Part shown: in pieces, positions 1 to 7,636 of the stretch
How positions within the stretch are numbered: the first letter of the stretch is position 1
Layout: the number at the start of each line of letters is the position of its first letter
IMG/VR virus record: IMGVR_UViG_3300036817_000010
Span: 1-22,210 of that record
Source: a virus
Strand: one strand, 5' to 3'
Length of the DNA: 22,210 bases
Translations under genes and position numbers: made by a program
The notes under the pieces: generated by a model
Seen by the model: the letters and a program-made list of their open reading frames with translations, nothing else
Databases searched by the model: none
Told to the model about the DNA's origin: nothing

Positions 1-30
1 CGCCGCCTAAACAGGCGGCGTTTTCATTTT
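1..30 (+). terminator. Rho-independent terminator upstream of tail sheath gene
   Basis: An 8-bp perfect stem (CGCCGCCT / AGGCGGCG, positions 1-8 and 13-20) with a four-base loop is followed by TTTTCATTTT. This is a classic intrinsic terminator reading rightward. It should end transcription of a gene lying left of the window. The sheath gene starts 15 bases after the T-rich tract, so either a promoter lies further left with partial read-through, or the sheath unit depends on read-through. The stem could extend beyond the left edge. Confidence 0.75.
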
Positions 31-44
31 GACAGGAGGTATCA

Positions 45-1610
45 ATGCCGATCAGTTTTGCGAACATCCCTGCCAATATCAAGGTGCCGCTTTATTGGGT
101 GGAAGTGGACCCGTCGATGGCGGGACTACCCACAATCAATCTGCGCGCTTTGCTGGTCGGCATTGCCAAGGGTGGGACTGCTGCGGATGACATTCCGGTG
201 CCCATCGGCAGTCAGGCGCAAGCCGATGCACAATTCGGCGAAGGCTCTGAACTCGCGCGCATGTTCCAAGCGTTCTTTGCCAATAACTTTGCCAATGAGG
301 TGTGGGGCTTGCCGGTGGCCGCATCAACCGGCGCGGCAGCAGCGAGTGGCGATATTGTCATCACGGCTGCGCCGACAGCGGCTGGCACTATCCATCTTTA
401 CATCTGCGGCGATTACATTCCGGTCAACGTGCTGACGACCGATACACCGACGACAATCGGTCAGGCGATTGCTGACGCTATCAATGCGCAGACACAGTTG
501 CCGGTCACGGCAGTGAACGCTGCTGGCACTGTAACGCTCACGTCGGTTTTCATGAGCGTCAATGCGAATGAGATCAATGTCTCAACGAATTATTATGGGA
601 CGATAGGCGGCCAGCAGACGCCGATTGGTCTTGGCATTACCTTACCCGCAACCGGATTCCTGACCGGGGGAACAGGCACGCCAGATTTCACGACGGCGAT
701 CACCAACATGGGTGAAGAGCCGTTCGAGTATGTCGCGATGCCGTACACCGATTCCAACTCATTGTTCGTGTGGGATCAAGAATATGGTTTCACCGATCAG
801 GGTCGCTGGGGTTGGGAGCGTGAATTGTTCGGCCACGTGATCTCGGCAAAGCGTGGCACTTACGCTGATCTATTGACGTTCGGCGATACACAGAACAGCG
901 GTATCGAATCGATCATGGGCTTTGAGGTGGCGTCACTCTCGCCAGCTTTTGAGTGGTCTGCAGCCTATACAGCGAAGACACAGCGCGCATTCATCAATGA
1001 TCCTGCGCGACCGTTGCAGGCGTTGTCGCTCAATCAGATCAAGGCGGCACCGATCCATCAGCGGTTTGACTTTGTCGAGTTGAACTCGCTGGCGCTGAAC
1101 GGGATCGCAATTCAGAAGATCGGTTCTGACAATCAACCGATGATCGCCCGAGAGCAGACGACTTATCAGCTGAATTTGTACGGTCAGCCTGACGATGCCT
1201 ATGAATTGATGACGACGCTCGCGACGTTGGCGAAGCTTCTTCGCAATCAGAAGGCAGCGATTACCTCGAAATTCCCGAGGCACAAGCTTGCTGATGATGG
1301 CACCAAGTTTGGACCGGGCCAAGCCATTGTCACTCCCGGCATCATCAAGGCTGAACTGATTAATCAGTATCAGCAGGATATGTACAACGGGCTTGTCGAA
1401 AATCTGTCAGCCTTCAAAAACTATCTGCTGGTCGAACGCGATCCGAATGATCCGAATCGGGTCAACGTGCTCTATCCGCCTGATCTGATCAATCAGCTGC
1501 GCATCTTCGCCGTGCTGGCGCAATTCCGGCTGCAGTACGACCGAGGTATCGACACACAGATCATCGGCGCGACAACGGGACCGTACAACGCAGTGTCCGG
1601 TGCGGGCTAA
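45..1610 (+). CDS. Phage tail sheath protein, Mu gpL-like
   Basis: The 521-residue product has the size and pattern of Mu-type contractile tail sheath proteins, which polymerise around the tail tube and contract to drive it through the host envelope. The N-terminus (MPISFANIPANIKVPLYWVE) and the early LLVG..GTA segment are typical of the gpL family. The middle part, with EPFEYVAMPYTD and a GRWGWERELFGHV segment near residue 260, and the C-terminal core ending in a QFRLQYDRGIDTQ stretch, match the conserved sheath core. An AGGAGG ribosome site lies about six bases before the ATG. It heads the tail cluster and is followed 25 bases later by the tube gene, the standard sheath-tube order. I am confident of the family; the Mu comparison is from recalled sequence pattern. 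Confidence 0.93.
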   Translation: MPISFANIPANIKVPLYWVEVDPSMAGLPTINLRALLVGIAKGGTAADDIPVPIGSQAQADAQFGEGSELARMFQAFFANNFANEVWGLPVAASTGAAAASGDIVITAAPTAAGTIHLYICGDYIPVNVLTTDTPTTIGQAIADAINAQTQLPVTAVNAAGTVTLTSVFMSVNANEINVSTNYYGTIGGQQTPIGLGITLPATGFLTGGTGTPDFTTAITNMGEEPFEYVAMPYTDSNSLFVWDQEYGFTDQGRWGWERELFGHVISAKRGTYADLLTFGDTQNSGIESIMGFEVASLSPAFEWSAAYTAKTQRAFINDPARPLQALSLNQIKAAPIHQRFDFVELNSLALNGIAIQKIGSDNQPMIAREQTTYQLNLYGQPDDAYELMTTLATLAKLLRNQKAAITSKFPRHKLADDGTKFGPGQAIVTPGIIKAELINQYQQDMYNGLVENLSAFKNYLLVERDPNDPNRVNVLYPPDLINQLRIFAVLAQFRLQYDRGIDTQIIGATTGPYNAVSGAG

Positions 1611-1635
1611 AGAGCCCAGAAAAGGAGAATGAGCT

Positions 1636-2004
1636 ATGGCCCAAAGAATAGCAGGCATTGCCTTTCTGACGGTGGACGGCACGCAGATGGCGCTGCGCGG
1701 CAACTTCACCGTCAGCCCGTCACCGGTCGAGCGCACGATGATCGCAGGACAGGACGGCGTCCACGGCTATCAGGAATTGCCGCGCGTACCGTACATCGAA
1801 GGCGATCTATCGACGCTTCCGGGATTTCTGCTGGAAGATTTGCTCACCGAGACCAATGTGACCGTTGTCGCGCAACTCGCCAACAACATGCAGTACATTC
1901 TCACTGGCGGGACGTGCAAAGGCGGTTTTGAAAACAACACGCGCGATGGTCAGGTTCGCGTGCGTTGGGAGGGCATCACCTGTCAGGAGGTTAGTCTCGG
2001 ATGA
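1636..2004 (+). CDS. Phage tail tube protein, Mu gpM-like
   Basis: This 122-residue protein resembles the small tail tube proteins of Mu-like phages, which stack as rings to form the inner tube through which DNA passes. The N-terminal segment GIAFLTVDGTQMALRGNFTV, the RTMIAGQDGVHGYQE stretch around residues 34-48 and the TGGTCKGGFENNTRDGQV segment near the C-terminus are characteristic. An AAAGGAGAA ribosome site precedes the ATG. It follows the sheath gene directly, and its last codons overlap the next gene (ATG at 2001), which suggests coupled translation of tube and chaperone genes. The overlapping 1629 reading frame is out of phase and was ignored. Confidence 0.92.
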   Translation: MAQRIAGIAFLTVDGTQMALRGNFTVSPSPVERTMIAGQDGVHGYQELPRVPYIEGDLSTLPGFLLEDLLTETNVTVVAQLANNMQYILTGGTCKGGFENNTRDGQVRVRWEGITCQEVSLG

Positions 2005-2459
2005 ATATTCCAAACAAGCGTGAAGGTTTTGTTGAAGAGACGCCGTCTGTGAGGCCATCGAAAGTCATTGACGCGAAGCCTGAACCGGAGGCGAAACCGG
2101 CACGGACGATGCCGCCGCCGGAGATCGAGCCTTCGCCAATTGAACAGCCGCCGTTGTTACAGGATGAATGGCCGCTTGTCGTCAAATTACTCAACAAGCC
2201 AATTCGTGATAACAACGGTCAGCTTGTTCACGAGATCAAGTTGCGTGAGCCGCGTGCTGGCGACATCAATCGTTACGGCAATCCGGTTCGCATCAATCAG
2301 GACGGTGATGTGGTGTGGGACGAGCGCAAGATGACATACATGATTGCCGCGCTCTCGGACATTCTCGCGCCGTTCATCGAGGATATGCATCCGCGCGATT
2401 GGAACACAGCGGCGATGAAGCTCCGAAATTTTTTTCTGCCCGATCCACGGGCTTGGTAG
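2001..2459 (+). CDS. Tail assembly chaperone, short form (Mu gp41-like)
   Basis: The 152-residue product has a proline- and glutamate-rich N-terminal segment (about residues 10-55). It then has the pattern LLNKPIRDNNGQLVHEIKLREPRAGDI, typical of the gp41-type tail assembly chaperone family (Phage_TAC_7-like). Such proteins bind the tape measure protein while the tail tube polymerises and are not in the mature tail. It lies between tube and tape measure genes, exactly where this chaperone belongs. Near its end, codons AAT TTT TTT form a slippery tract, and the reading frame one base back continues to the tape measure start, so a longer frameshifted form is expected. It overlaps the tube gene by four bases. 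Confidence 0.87.
   Translation: MNIPNKREGFVEETPSVRPSKVIDAKPEPEAKPARTMPPPEIEPSPIEQPPLLQDEWPLVVKLLNKPIRDNNGQLVHEIKLREPRAGDINRYGNPVRINQDGDVVWDERKMTYMIAALSDILAPFIEDMHPRDWNTAAMKLRNFFLPDPRAW
2426..2435 (+). promoter_or_regulatory. Slippery sequence for -1 programmed ribosomal frameshift
   Basis: The run AAATTTTTTT read in the chaperone frame is A AAT TTT TTT. It contains the heptamer A_AAT_TTT (2426-2432), which fits X_XXY_YYZ, and the overlapping T_TTT_TTT (2429-2435). Slipping back one base joins the chaperone to the downstream open frame. I did not establish a downstream stimulatory structure. Confidence 0.7.
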
Positions 2460-2620
2460 GCGACGAAGACGAACTCATTCTTGATTGTTACCGCCTCGCT
2501 CGTTGGTATCATGTCAGTCCGGATGTGTTTTTGGCCATGCCGTTCAGCGACGTTCGCATTCATATGACGCGCAGTGCCGTGCTTAACCGCAGGCAGCAAC
2601 CAGTGAGCGATGACGACTAA
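2432..2620 (+). CDS. Frameshift extension of tail assembly chaperone (long form, gpG-T style)
   Basis: Between the chaperone stop and the tape measure start, the -1 frame stays open and ends in TAA at 2618-2620, overlapping the tape measure ATG by one base. It encodes about 62 residues beginning FSARSTGLVGDEDELILDCY and including RLARWYHVSPDVFLAMPFSD. This segment looks like a helical chaperone extension, not noise. It has no convincing start codon or ribosome site of its own: the only in-frame ATG (2315) lies inside the chaperone gene and gives an unlikely N-terminus. The best reading is a -1 programmed frameshift giving a fusion of about 206 residues, as known for lambda G-GT, P2 E-E' and Mu-like phages. 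A TTG at 2453 as independent start is the weaker alternative. Confidence 0.75.
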   Translation, partial: FSARSTGLVGDEDELILDCYRLARWYHVSPDVFLAMPFSDVRIHMTRSAVLNRRQQPVSDDD

Positions 2621-5244
2621 TGCCTTCTGAACAGGAAGAACTAAAACTTATCGTTACGCTGGTCGACAATGCGTCGCCGGGTCTCGACAAGATCATCGAA
2701 AAATCAAAGGAGCTAGGTGGCCCGCAAGTCAAAGAAGCGCACGAGAAAATGCGGCGTGAGACCGAATCGCTAAACAAGGCGTTCAAGGAAATCGCTGGTG
2801 GATTTGGCGAAGCCTTCAAGGCGCTTGGTGAGTTTCGAGGCGGTCTTATTTCTGGTGTTGGCGGCTTGGCTATATTCGGCATAGAGATGACCAAGCAGAT
2901 CGGCGAACTGAAAAAGTGGGCCGAAGAAATGCGCGGTATTAGTCAGGCTGCGAAAGCTATCGGTGTCGATCCTGCTTCGATGAAGAACATCATCGCTCAG
3001 TTTGAAGCGGTCGGTGTCAGCGCCGAGCAGACCAAAGCAAATCTTGAGAAGATGGCTGGCGCGGTTGCCGATCTCAGTCGCGTCGATAGTCCGTTGCGTC
3101 GTAGTTTGATGCATATGGCTGGGGCTGACCCGGAATCCAGACGTGCGATGGATCAGTTCTTGACGCGGTTTGCGCGCGCGAAGACAGAACAGGAGCGGTA
3201 TAACATAGTTTCCGAAGCCGGTGAGAAGGTAAGGCAGCACGCAATCGAACAAGAAATTGCGAGAGGAGCAACGCGAGACCAAGCGCGGATTGAAGCCACA
3301 AAGCGTCAGACCGATTTTGAGTCCAGCTTCTGGGACAAGTCGATGCTGGCGAAAAAACGTCTTGCGGAAATGGACGCGGCTGACCGACAAACTTTAAATG
3401 AGCGCATCGCTAAGGGGAATGAATTTGCTGATATTACTGGCGACATCGCGTCGGAATGGTCTGACATTGTAGATGAACTGAAAGCGCCGTTTCTCGATCC
3501 CGCGATTGCTGCGGCGAACAAGTTGTTGGGCATATTTAAGCAAATTCACGAGGAGACGGCCCGCGCCAACAAGATTGATAAGGAGCACCCCGCGCCCGAA
3601 GGCTTCTTGCAAAAACTCAATCCGTGGAATCAACAGAACATCGAGCGCGAGCAGCGCATGCGACATCCCGAAAACTACGATGAAAGTGGTCAGAAGAAAA
3701 CAACGGAGGACAACACCAAGGCAACAAAGGACTTGGACGATTCTACTAAAGCGCTGATTGATGCGCTCAAGCAGGGTTACAATCCGATCAGCTACAAAGG
3801 CGCTGGATTTGATCGTGGCATGGTGCAGAATGCCGCGTACACGACGGGCGGCGGCGGTGCTTATGGCGCTGGCGCAGATCGCGGTTATGGCGCGTTCGGC
3901 GGGGGTCGTGGTGGTGGTGGTGGTGGTGGTGGCGGCGGCCCGTATGGCAGTCACGTCGGCCCCGGCACGGGTGCGGGCGCGGGCGATACTCCCGCAGTAG
4001 GCGGCGGCAACGCTACTGGCAATCGCAGCGACATGAGCGTTCCTGCCGCGATCCGCTACAATAATCCCGGCGCGCAATGGCCATCTGCAGAGTCAAAGCA
4101 GTTTGGAATGACCGACGTTGGTGTCATCGGCGGCGGCAACAAGATCGCAGGCTTCCCGACTGCAGTACATGGTCTCGCGTCGAATATGGCTTTGCTGGCG
4201 CGGAAGTACGTCGGCATGACAGTTGGCTCAGCCATTGGCAAGTGGAGCGGCGGCGGTCGTGGTTCGGTCCCCGGCTTTCGCGGCGATCAGGTGATCACAG
4301 AGGAGATGGCGAAAGACCCGAAGTTCATGCTGCCGTTCTTTCAGCAAATGCAGAAGGCAGAGGCTGGCAAAGAATTTATGACACCGGAGCAGCTGCAACA
4401 GGGCTTCGATATGTATATGTCGGGTAGTGCGAAGGCATATGCCGAACAGAACCCCGGCAAAACAATTCTCGGCGCGGGAAGTAGCAGCAACACCGCTGGC
4501 CCAGGCACTGGCAAGGGAGCAGGCGACACGCCTGTGGGCGGCGGCGGCTACGGCGGTAAGTACACGCCGGGTGCCGATCTCTCCAATGTCAATCAGCGGC
4601 TGGTCGAGGCGATCAAAGGCGGTGCCAGCTATCTGCCGGAAGGCTATACGGTGAAGCCGACATCAGGCTTTCGCGGCGGCACCATGCAGAGCTACCACGG
4701 CAAACACGAAGCTGTTGATGTTGAAATCTACGATCCACATGGGCGCAGGATCACCAATCGCGGTGATGATCCAGAGGCGGTCGCTATCTATGGAAGATAT
4801 GCCCAAGGTGTGAAGACGTGGACGAGCAAGAACGATCCTAAACTAGGGCCTCAACTGGGTTGGGGTGGCGCATTCGGGACTCAGTTGGGCGGTGGTGGTG
4901 TCCCCGATCTGATGCACTTCGATCTGGGCGGCAGTCGCGGTCGTATGCGTCCAGAGCGACAGATCGGTAAGCTGCCGCTGTTGCCAGATGCCCCGGCGAC
5001 GACTGCCGCTGATCGTTTCAAGGATTGGCCTGATCGTCAATTGGAAGGTGCCCGTAAGGATATCGACAAGTCGCAATCCAGCGTGGGCAAGGTCGAAGCC
5101 ACCGGCAAGCTCCGCGTGGATGTGAATGGACCGAAGGGTACCAAGGTCGACGCGCAAGGCACCGGCCCGTTCAAGGATGTTGAGATCAATCGTCAGACAC
5201 AGATGGAGCCTGCGAAGAAAGGGCCTGAGACGCTATCGATATGA
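2620..5244 (+). CDS. Tail tape measure protein with two embedded hydrolase-like domains
   Basis: This 874-residue protein sits where Mu gp42, the tail-length ruler, lies. Residues 1-110 are helical and charged with a short hydrophobic stretch near 75-90 (GGLISGVGGLAIFGIEM); residues up to about 370 are largely helical, as in tape measures. A glycine-rich linker (about 405-465) leads to a domain at about 471-607 starting SDMSVPAAIRYNNPGA, which resembles PRD1 P5-type virion domains. A second near-copy linker (about 626-643) leads to an M15 peptidase-like domain at about 656-777. There H693, D700 and H766 match the zinc ligands of the HxxGxAxD...(E)xxH pattern; D763 stands where the family usually has Glu. 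Such domains could open peptidoglycan during infection. The ATG overlaps the preceding stop, and the end overlaps the next gene (ATGA). Confidence 0.85.
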   Translation: MPSEQEELKLIVTLVDNASPGLDKIIEKSKELGGPQVKEAHEKMRRETESLNKAFKEIAGGFGEAFKALGEFRGGLISGVGGLAIFGIEMTKQIGELKKWAEEMRGISQAAKAIGVDPASMKNIIAQFEAVGVSAEQTKANLEKMAGAVADLSRVDSPLRRSLMHMAGADPESRRAMDQFLTRFARAKTEQERYNIVSEAGEKVRQHAIEQEIARGATRDQARIEATKRQTDFESSFWDKSMLAKKRLAEMDAADRQTLNERIAKGNEFADITGDIASEWSDIVDELKAPFLDPAIAAANKLLGIFKQIHEETARANKIDKEHPAPEGFLQKLNPWNQQNIEREQRMRHPENYDESGQKKTTEDNTKATKDLDDSTKALIDALKQGYNPISYKGAGFDRGMVQNAAYTTGGGGAYGAGADRGYGAFGGGRGGGGGGGGGGPYGSHVGPGTGAGAGDTPAVGGGNATGNRSDMSVPAAIRYNNPGAQWPSAESKQFGMTDVGVIGGGNKIAGFPTAVHGLASNMALLARKYVGMTVGSAIGKWSGGGRGSVPGFRGDQVITEEMAKDPKFMLPFFQQMQKAEAGKEFMTPEQLQQGFDMYMSGSAKAYAEQNPGKTILGAGSSSNTAGPGTGKGAGDTPVGGGGYGGKYTPGADLSNVNQRLVEAIKGGASYLPEGYTVKPTSGFRGGTMQSYHGKHEAVDVEIYDPHGRRITNRGDDPEAVAIYGRYAQGVKTWTSKNDPKLGPQLGWGGAFGTQLGGGGVPDLMHFDLGGSRGRMRPERQIGKLPLLPDAPATTAADRFKDWPDRQLEGARKDIDKSQSSVGKVEATGKLRVDVNGPKGTKVDAQGTGPFKDVEINRQTQMEPAKKGPETLSI
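3910..3939 (+). repeat. Triplet repeat (GGT)7(GGC)3 in tape measure gene
   Basis: Seven GGT codons followed by three GGC codons encode a run of ten glycines inside a glycine-rich linker. The tract is in frame, so slippage would change linker length by whole residues without breaking the gene. Confidence 0.9.
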
Positions 5245-5822
5245 GCGACATCTTTCTCGTTGGCAAAGGACCGGACGGCTCTCTGCCATCGTGGCGCGAC
5301 GATCTCATGCGTGCGTCGTTCAAAGGTGCAACATTCCATTGCGAATCCAATGCGCGCGAGAGCGGGCGTCGCATCGTCGAACACGAATTTCCCAAAAAGG
5401 AATTGCCTTACGCCGAGGATATGGGGCGTCACGCGCGTGAGTTCAGCATTCGCGGCTATTGCATTGTCTATCAGACTGACGCCGACGATCTCTACCAGCG
5501 CGATTATCGTAAGCCGCGCGACGTGTTGCTCGCTGCGCTTGAAACTGAAGGCGGCGGTGAACTGCAACTGCCGACGCAGACCATACAGAACGTGGTCTGC
5601 TCGAAATATCGGCTCACTGAGGAAGAACGCTTCGGTGGTTATTGCGTATTTGATATGACGTTCTTGGAGCTTGGTCTCGATCCGCTTTATGATCCGGGTC
5701 AAGAGGACACGCAAGCGACGGTCGGGAATGCAGTGCAAGCCATGCGTGATCAGGTACAGCGGACGCTCGCGCCACCTAATCCATCCATTGGCACCGGATT
5801 GCCGGAGACTATTTCTGTATGA
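5241..5822 (+). CDS. DNA circularisation N-terminal domain protein (N-terminal half of Mu gpN)
   Basis: This 193-residue protein matches the N-terminal domain of Mu gpN (DNA_circ_N family), a baseplate/tail protein needed for tail assembly. The recognisable features are the WRDDLMRASFKGATFHCES motif at about residues 16-34, followed by GRRIVEHEFPKKELPYAEDMGR and a FSIRGYCIV strand, and then ALETEGGGELQLP. Mu gpN is a single protein of nearly 500 residues; here the family's C-terminal half is encoded by the next ORF, which overlaps by ATGA. The name 'circularisation' is historical; tail assembly is the better-supported role. It overlaps the tape measure gene by four bases. Confidence 0.88.
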   Translation: MSDIFLVGKGPDGSLPSWRDDLMRASFKGATFHCESNARESGRRIVEHEFPKKELPYAEDMGRHAREFSIRGYCIVYQTDADDLYQRDYRKPRDVLLAALETEGGGELQLPTQTIQNVVCSKYRLTEEERFGGYCVFDMTFLELGLDPLYDPGQEDTQATVGNAVQAMRDQVQRTLAPPNPSIGTGLPETISV

Positions 5823-6487
5823 AACGCGCCGATGCCACCGAGGCTGCACCAATCCTTGACCGGATGCTGGCAGCATTGGTGTCGTTCGTTCCGGCTAAGG
5901 GTCGCACGGGTGTCGATGCGCGTACTGCCATCGGCGATACTCGCGCCAACGCATATAAGCTGTTAATCGATGACGCGTTGGGACCGCCGCTCGATAATTG
6001 TTTCGATCAGGCGCGGCTCGCGGGCGTCACGTGGCAACAAGTCGAGACTGTGCGCGCGCAACTCGATCAGGAGAGTCCGGTCTCACTTGGCGCGGTGCTT
6101 GTTCAGAACGCTGGCGTTCGTCTTTGTTTGGCAACGGAATGTTTCATTCTCGCTGGAATGACATTTATCAGCCGTCAGCAGGTTGACGATACAAAGACTG
6201 CGTTGTTTCAGCCGTTTCAGGATGCCGAGGAAATCGCAGCCAATGAAATGGATCAGATGACGTTTCAATCACTGATCACGCTACATGGTGCGATCACAAA
6301 TCATCTTGTGCAGACGGCGCTGCCGCTACCGCGCATGTTGCAGTACCAATTCTTCGAAGTATTGCCGAGCCTCGTCATGGCGTACAAGTTTTATGACGAC
6401 GCTTCACGTGCCGACGAATTGCGCGACGAAAACAAAGTTGTGCATCCGGCTTTCTGTCCGATGGTCGGTGAGGCGTTGTCGTCGTGA
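5819..6487 (+). CDS. C-terminal half of gpN-like DNA circularisation/tail protein
   Basis: The 222-residue product resembles the C-terminal portion of gpN-family proteins: a helical region in which the late segment LPSLVMAYKFYDDASRADEL (about residues 183-202), followed by VHPAFCP, is the typical family ending. Its start overlaps the stop of the N-terminal half as ATGA, so both halves should be made together by coupled translation and probably assemble into one unit. The frame relation is -1, but the junction (ctgtatga) has no slippery run, so I favour two polypeptides over frameshifting. Together the halves add to about 415 residues. It is followed by a 63-base gap without a gene before the hub gene. 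Confidence 0.78.
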   Translation: MKRADATEAAPILDRMLAALVSFVPAKGRTGVDARTAIGDTRANAYKLLIDDALGPPLDNCFDQARLAGVTWQQVETVRAQLDQESPVSLGAVLVQNAGVRLCLATECFILAGMTFISRQQVDDTKTALFQPFQDAEEIAANEMDQMTFQSLITLHGAITNHLVQTALPLPRMLQYQFFEVLPSLVMAYKFYDDASRADELRDENKVVHPAFCPMVGEALSS

Positions 6488-6550
6488 GCGTGTCGTTTTC
6501 GCGAATGGGGAAGCAGCGTCGATCTACCACCACACCAGCAACGCCGATCC

Positions 6551-7636
6551 ATGCCAAAACCAACTGAGATCGCAACGCTCGAAGTTAACGGGCAGACGTT
6601 TCAGGATTGGGAATTTGTCATGGTCCGTCGTCCTTTTGGTGACTCGTATCACTATTTCCAGTTCAGTGCGGCTGAACGCGATCCGGCTATTGTCAAGCCA
6701 AGCAACAAGCTCGCTGACTGGACTAAGCTGCAGTTCAAGCCGGGAGATCGTTGTACCGTCAAGCTTGCTGGGCAATTGGCGATCACCGGCTTCATCGAGA
6801 CGCGTCAAGTCGCATATGATGCGAACAGTCATGGCGTGATGCTGCTAGGCAAGAGTTACACTGCGAACGCTGCTAAATCGAGTGTCGATAGCAAGACTGG
6901 GAATTTCGATAACAAGACCTTGCCTCAAGCCACGAGTGAAGTGTGGGGACAGTACGGCGTTCCCGTCAAGGTGATCGGTACAATTGACACAACGCCGTTC
7001 GACAAGCTTCAGAACAACAAGGGCGAGTCGTGTTGGGATTTCACCGAGCGCATTGCGCGGGATCGATGTGCGCGATTAGCCGTTGATGCCTTCGGTAGTC
7101 TGTTGCTCGTCGGCGATCACAGCAGTCCCATTGTTGCTGGTTTGGTCGAGGGCAAGAATATCTTGTCCTGTCAGTGCATCATGGATGCCTCGATGGTATT
7201 CGAGCAGTATGACGTTCATGGTAGTTCGCAAGCCAGCGATGATCATAACGGTACGGATGCCAGCGAGCAGCAAGCGACGCGGACTACCAGCATTTCGGGC
7301 GTGTTGCAAAGCAAGCTGATCACTCCGATTGAGGAGTCGGTGAAGTATCAGAACGAAATGGATTTGCGCGCTCAATTCGAGCAGCGAATACACGATGGCA
7401 CGATGATCCAAGCAACCATCACTGTACAAGGATGGCTGCGCGAGGGCATGGTGCTTTGGTCGGAGGGCGAGCATGTTCATGTCTATTCTCCGATGATCCC
7501 GCTCGATCGTGAAATGGCAATCCAGCAAGTCATCTTCATGCAGGACGACAAGCGCGGCAGTGTCACTGTGCTGACGTGCGTCAATCCTGAATTTCTTAAT
7601 TCGCAACAAACTTACGATACGAGCGGGAGTGTTTGA
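6551..7636 (+). CDS. Baseplate hub protein, Mu gpP-like (late control D/GPD type)
   Basis: This 361-residue protein has the organisation of Mu gpP and other GPD-type hub proteins, which form the trimeric ring joining tail tube to spike. An early beta domain with PGDRCTVKLAGQLAITGFIE (about residues 58-77) is followed by a VMLLGKSYTANAAKSS segment, and then KGESCWDFTERIARDRCARL (about 157-176), the typical middle-domain pattern. The C-terminal part carries LREGMVLWSEGEHVHVYSPM, as in the family. I kept the ATG at 6551 because the frame upstream has no other plausible start before a stop at 6485. The ribosome site is weak. Its stop overlaps the spike ATG by one base (TGATG). Confidence 0.87.
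   Translation: MPKPTEIATLEVNGQTFQDWEFVMVRRPFGDSYHYFQFSAAERDPAIVKPSNKLADWTKLQFKPGDRCTVKLAGQLAITGFIETRQVAYDANSHGVMLLGKSYTANAAKSSVDSKTGNFDNKTLPQATSEVWGQYGVPVKVIGTIDTTPFDKLQNNKGESCWDFTERIARDRCARLAVDAFGSLLLVGDHSSPIVAGLVEGKNILSCQCIMDASMVFEQYDVHGSSQASDDHNGTDASEQQATRTTSISGVLQSKLITPIEESVKYQNEMDLRAQFEQRIHDGTMIQATITVQGWLREGMVLWSEGEHVHVYSPMIPLDREMAIQQVIFMQDDKRGSVTVLTCVNPEFLNSQQTYDTSGSV

Noticed and set aside
3901-3940. G-rich GGT/GGC tract as a regulatory G-quadruplex
   Set aside because: G runs are only two long and the tract is explained by glycine codons in the linker.
3394-4077. 227-residue reverse ORF inside the tape measure gene
   Set aside because: Shadow of the glycine-rich codons (poly-Thr from GGT repeats); no ribosome site.
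6488-6550. Possible 27-residue GTG-started ORF between gpN C-half and hub
   Set aside because: It has a GTGA overlap but low complexity, runs past the hub start and ends in that gene; no sign of coding beyond chance.
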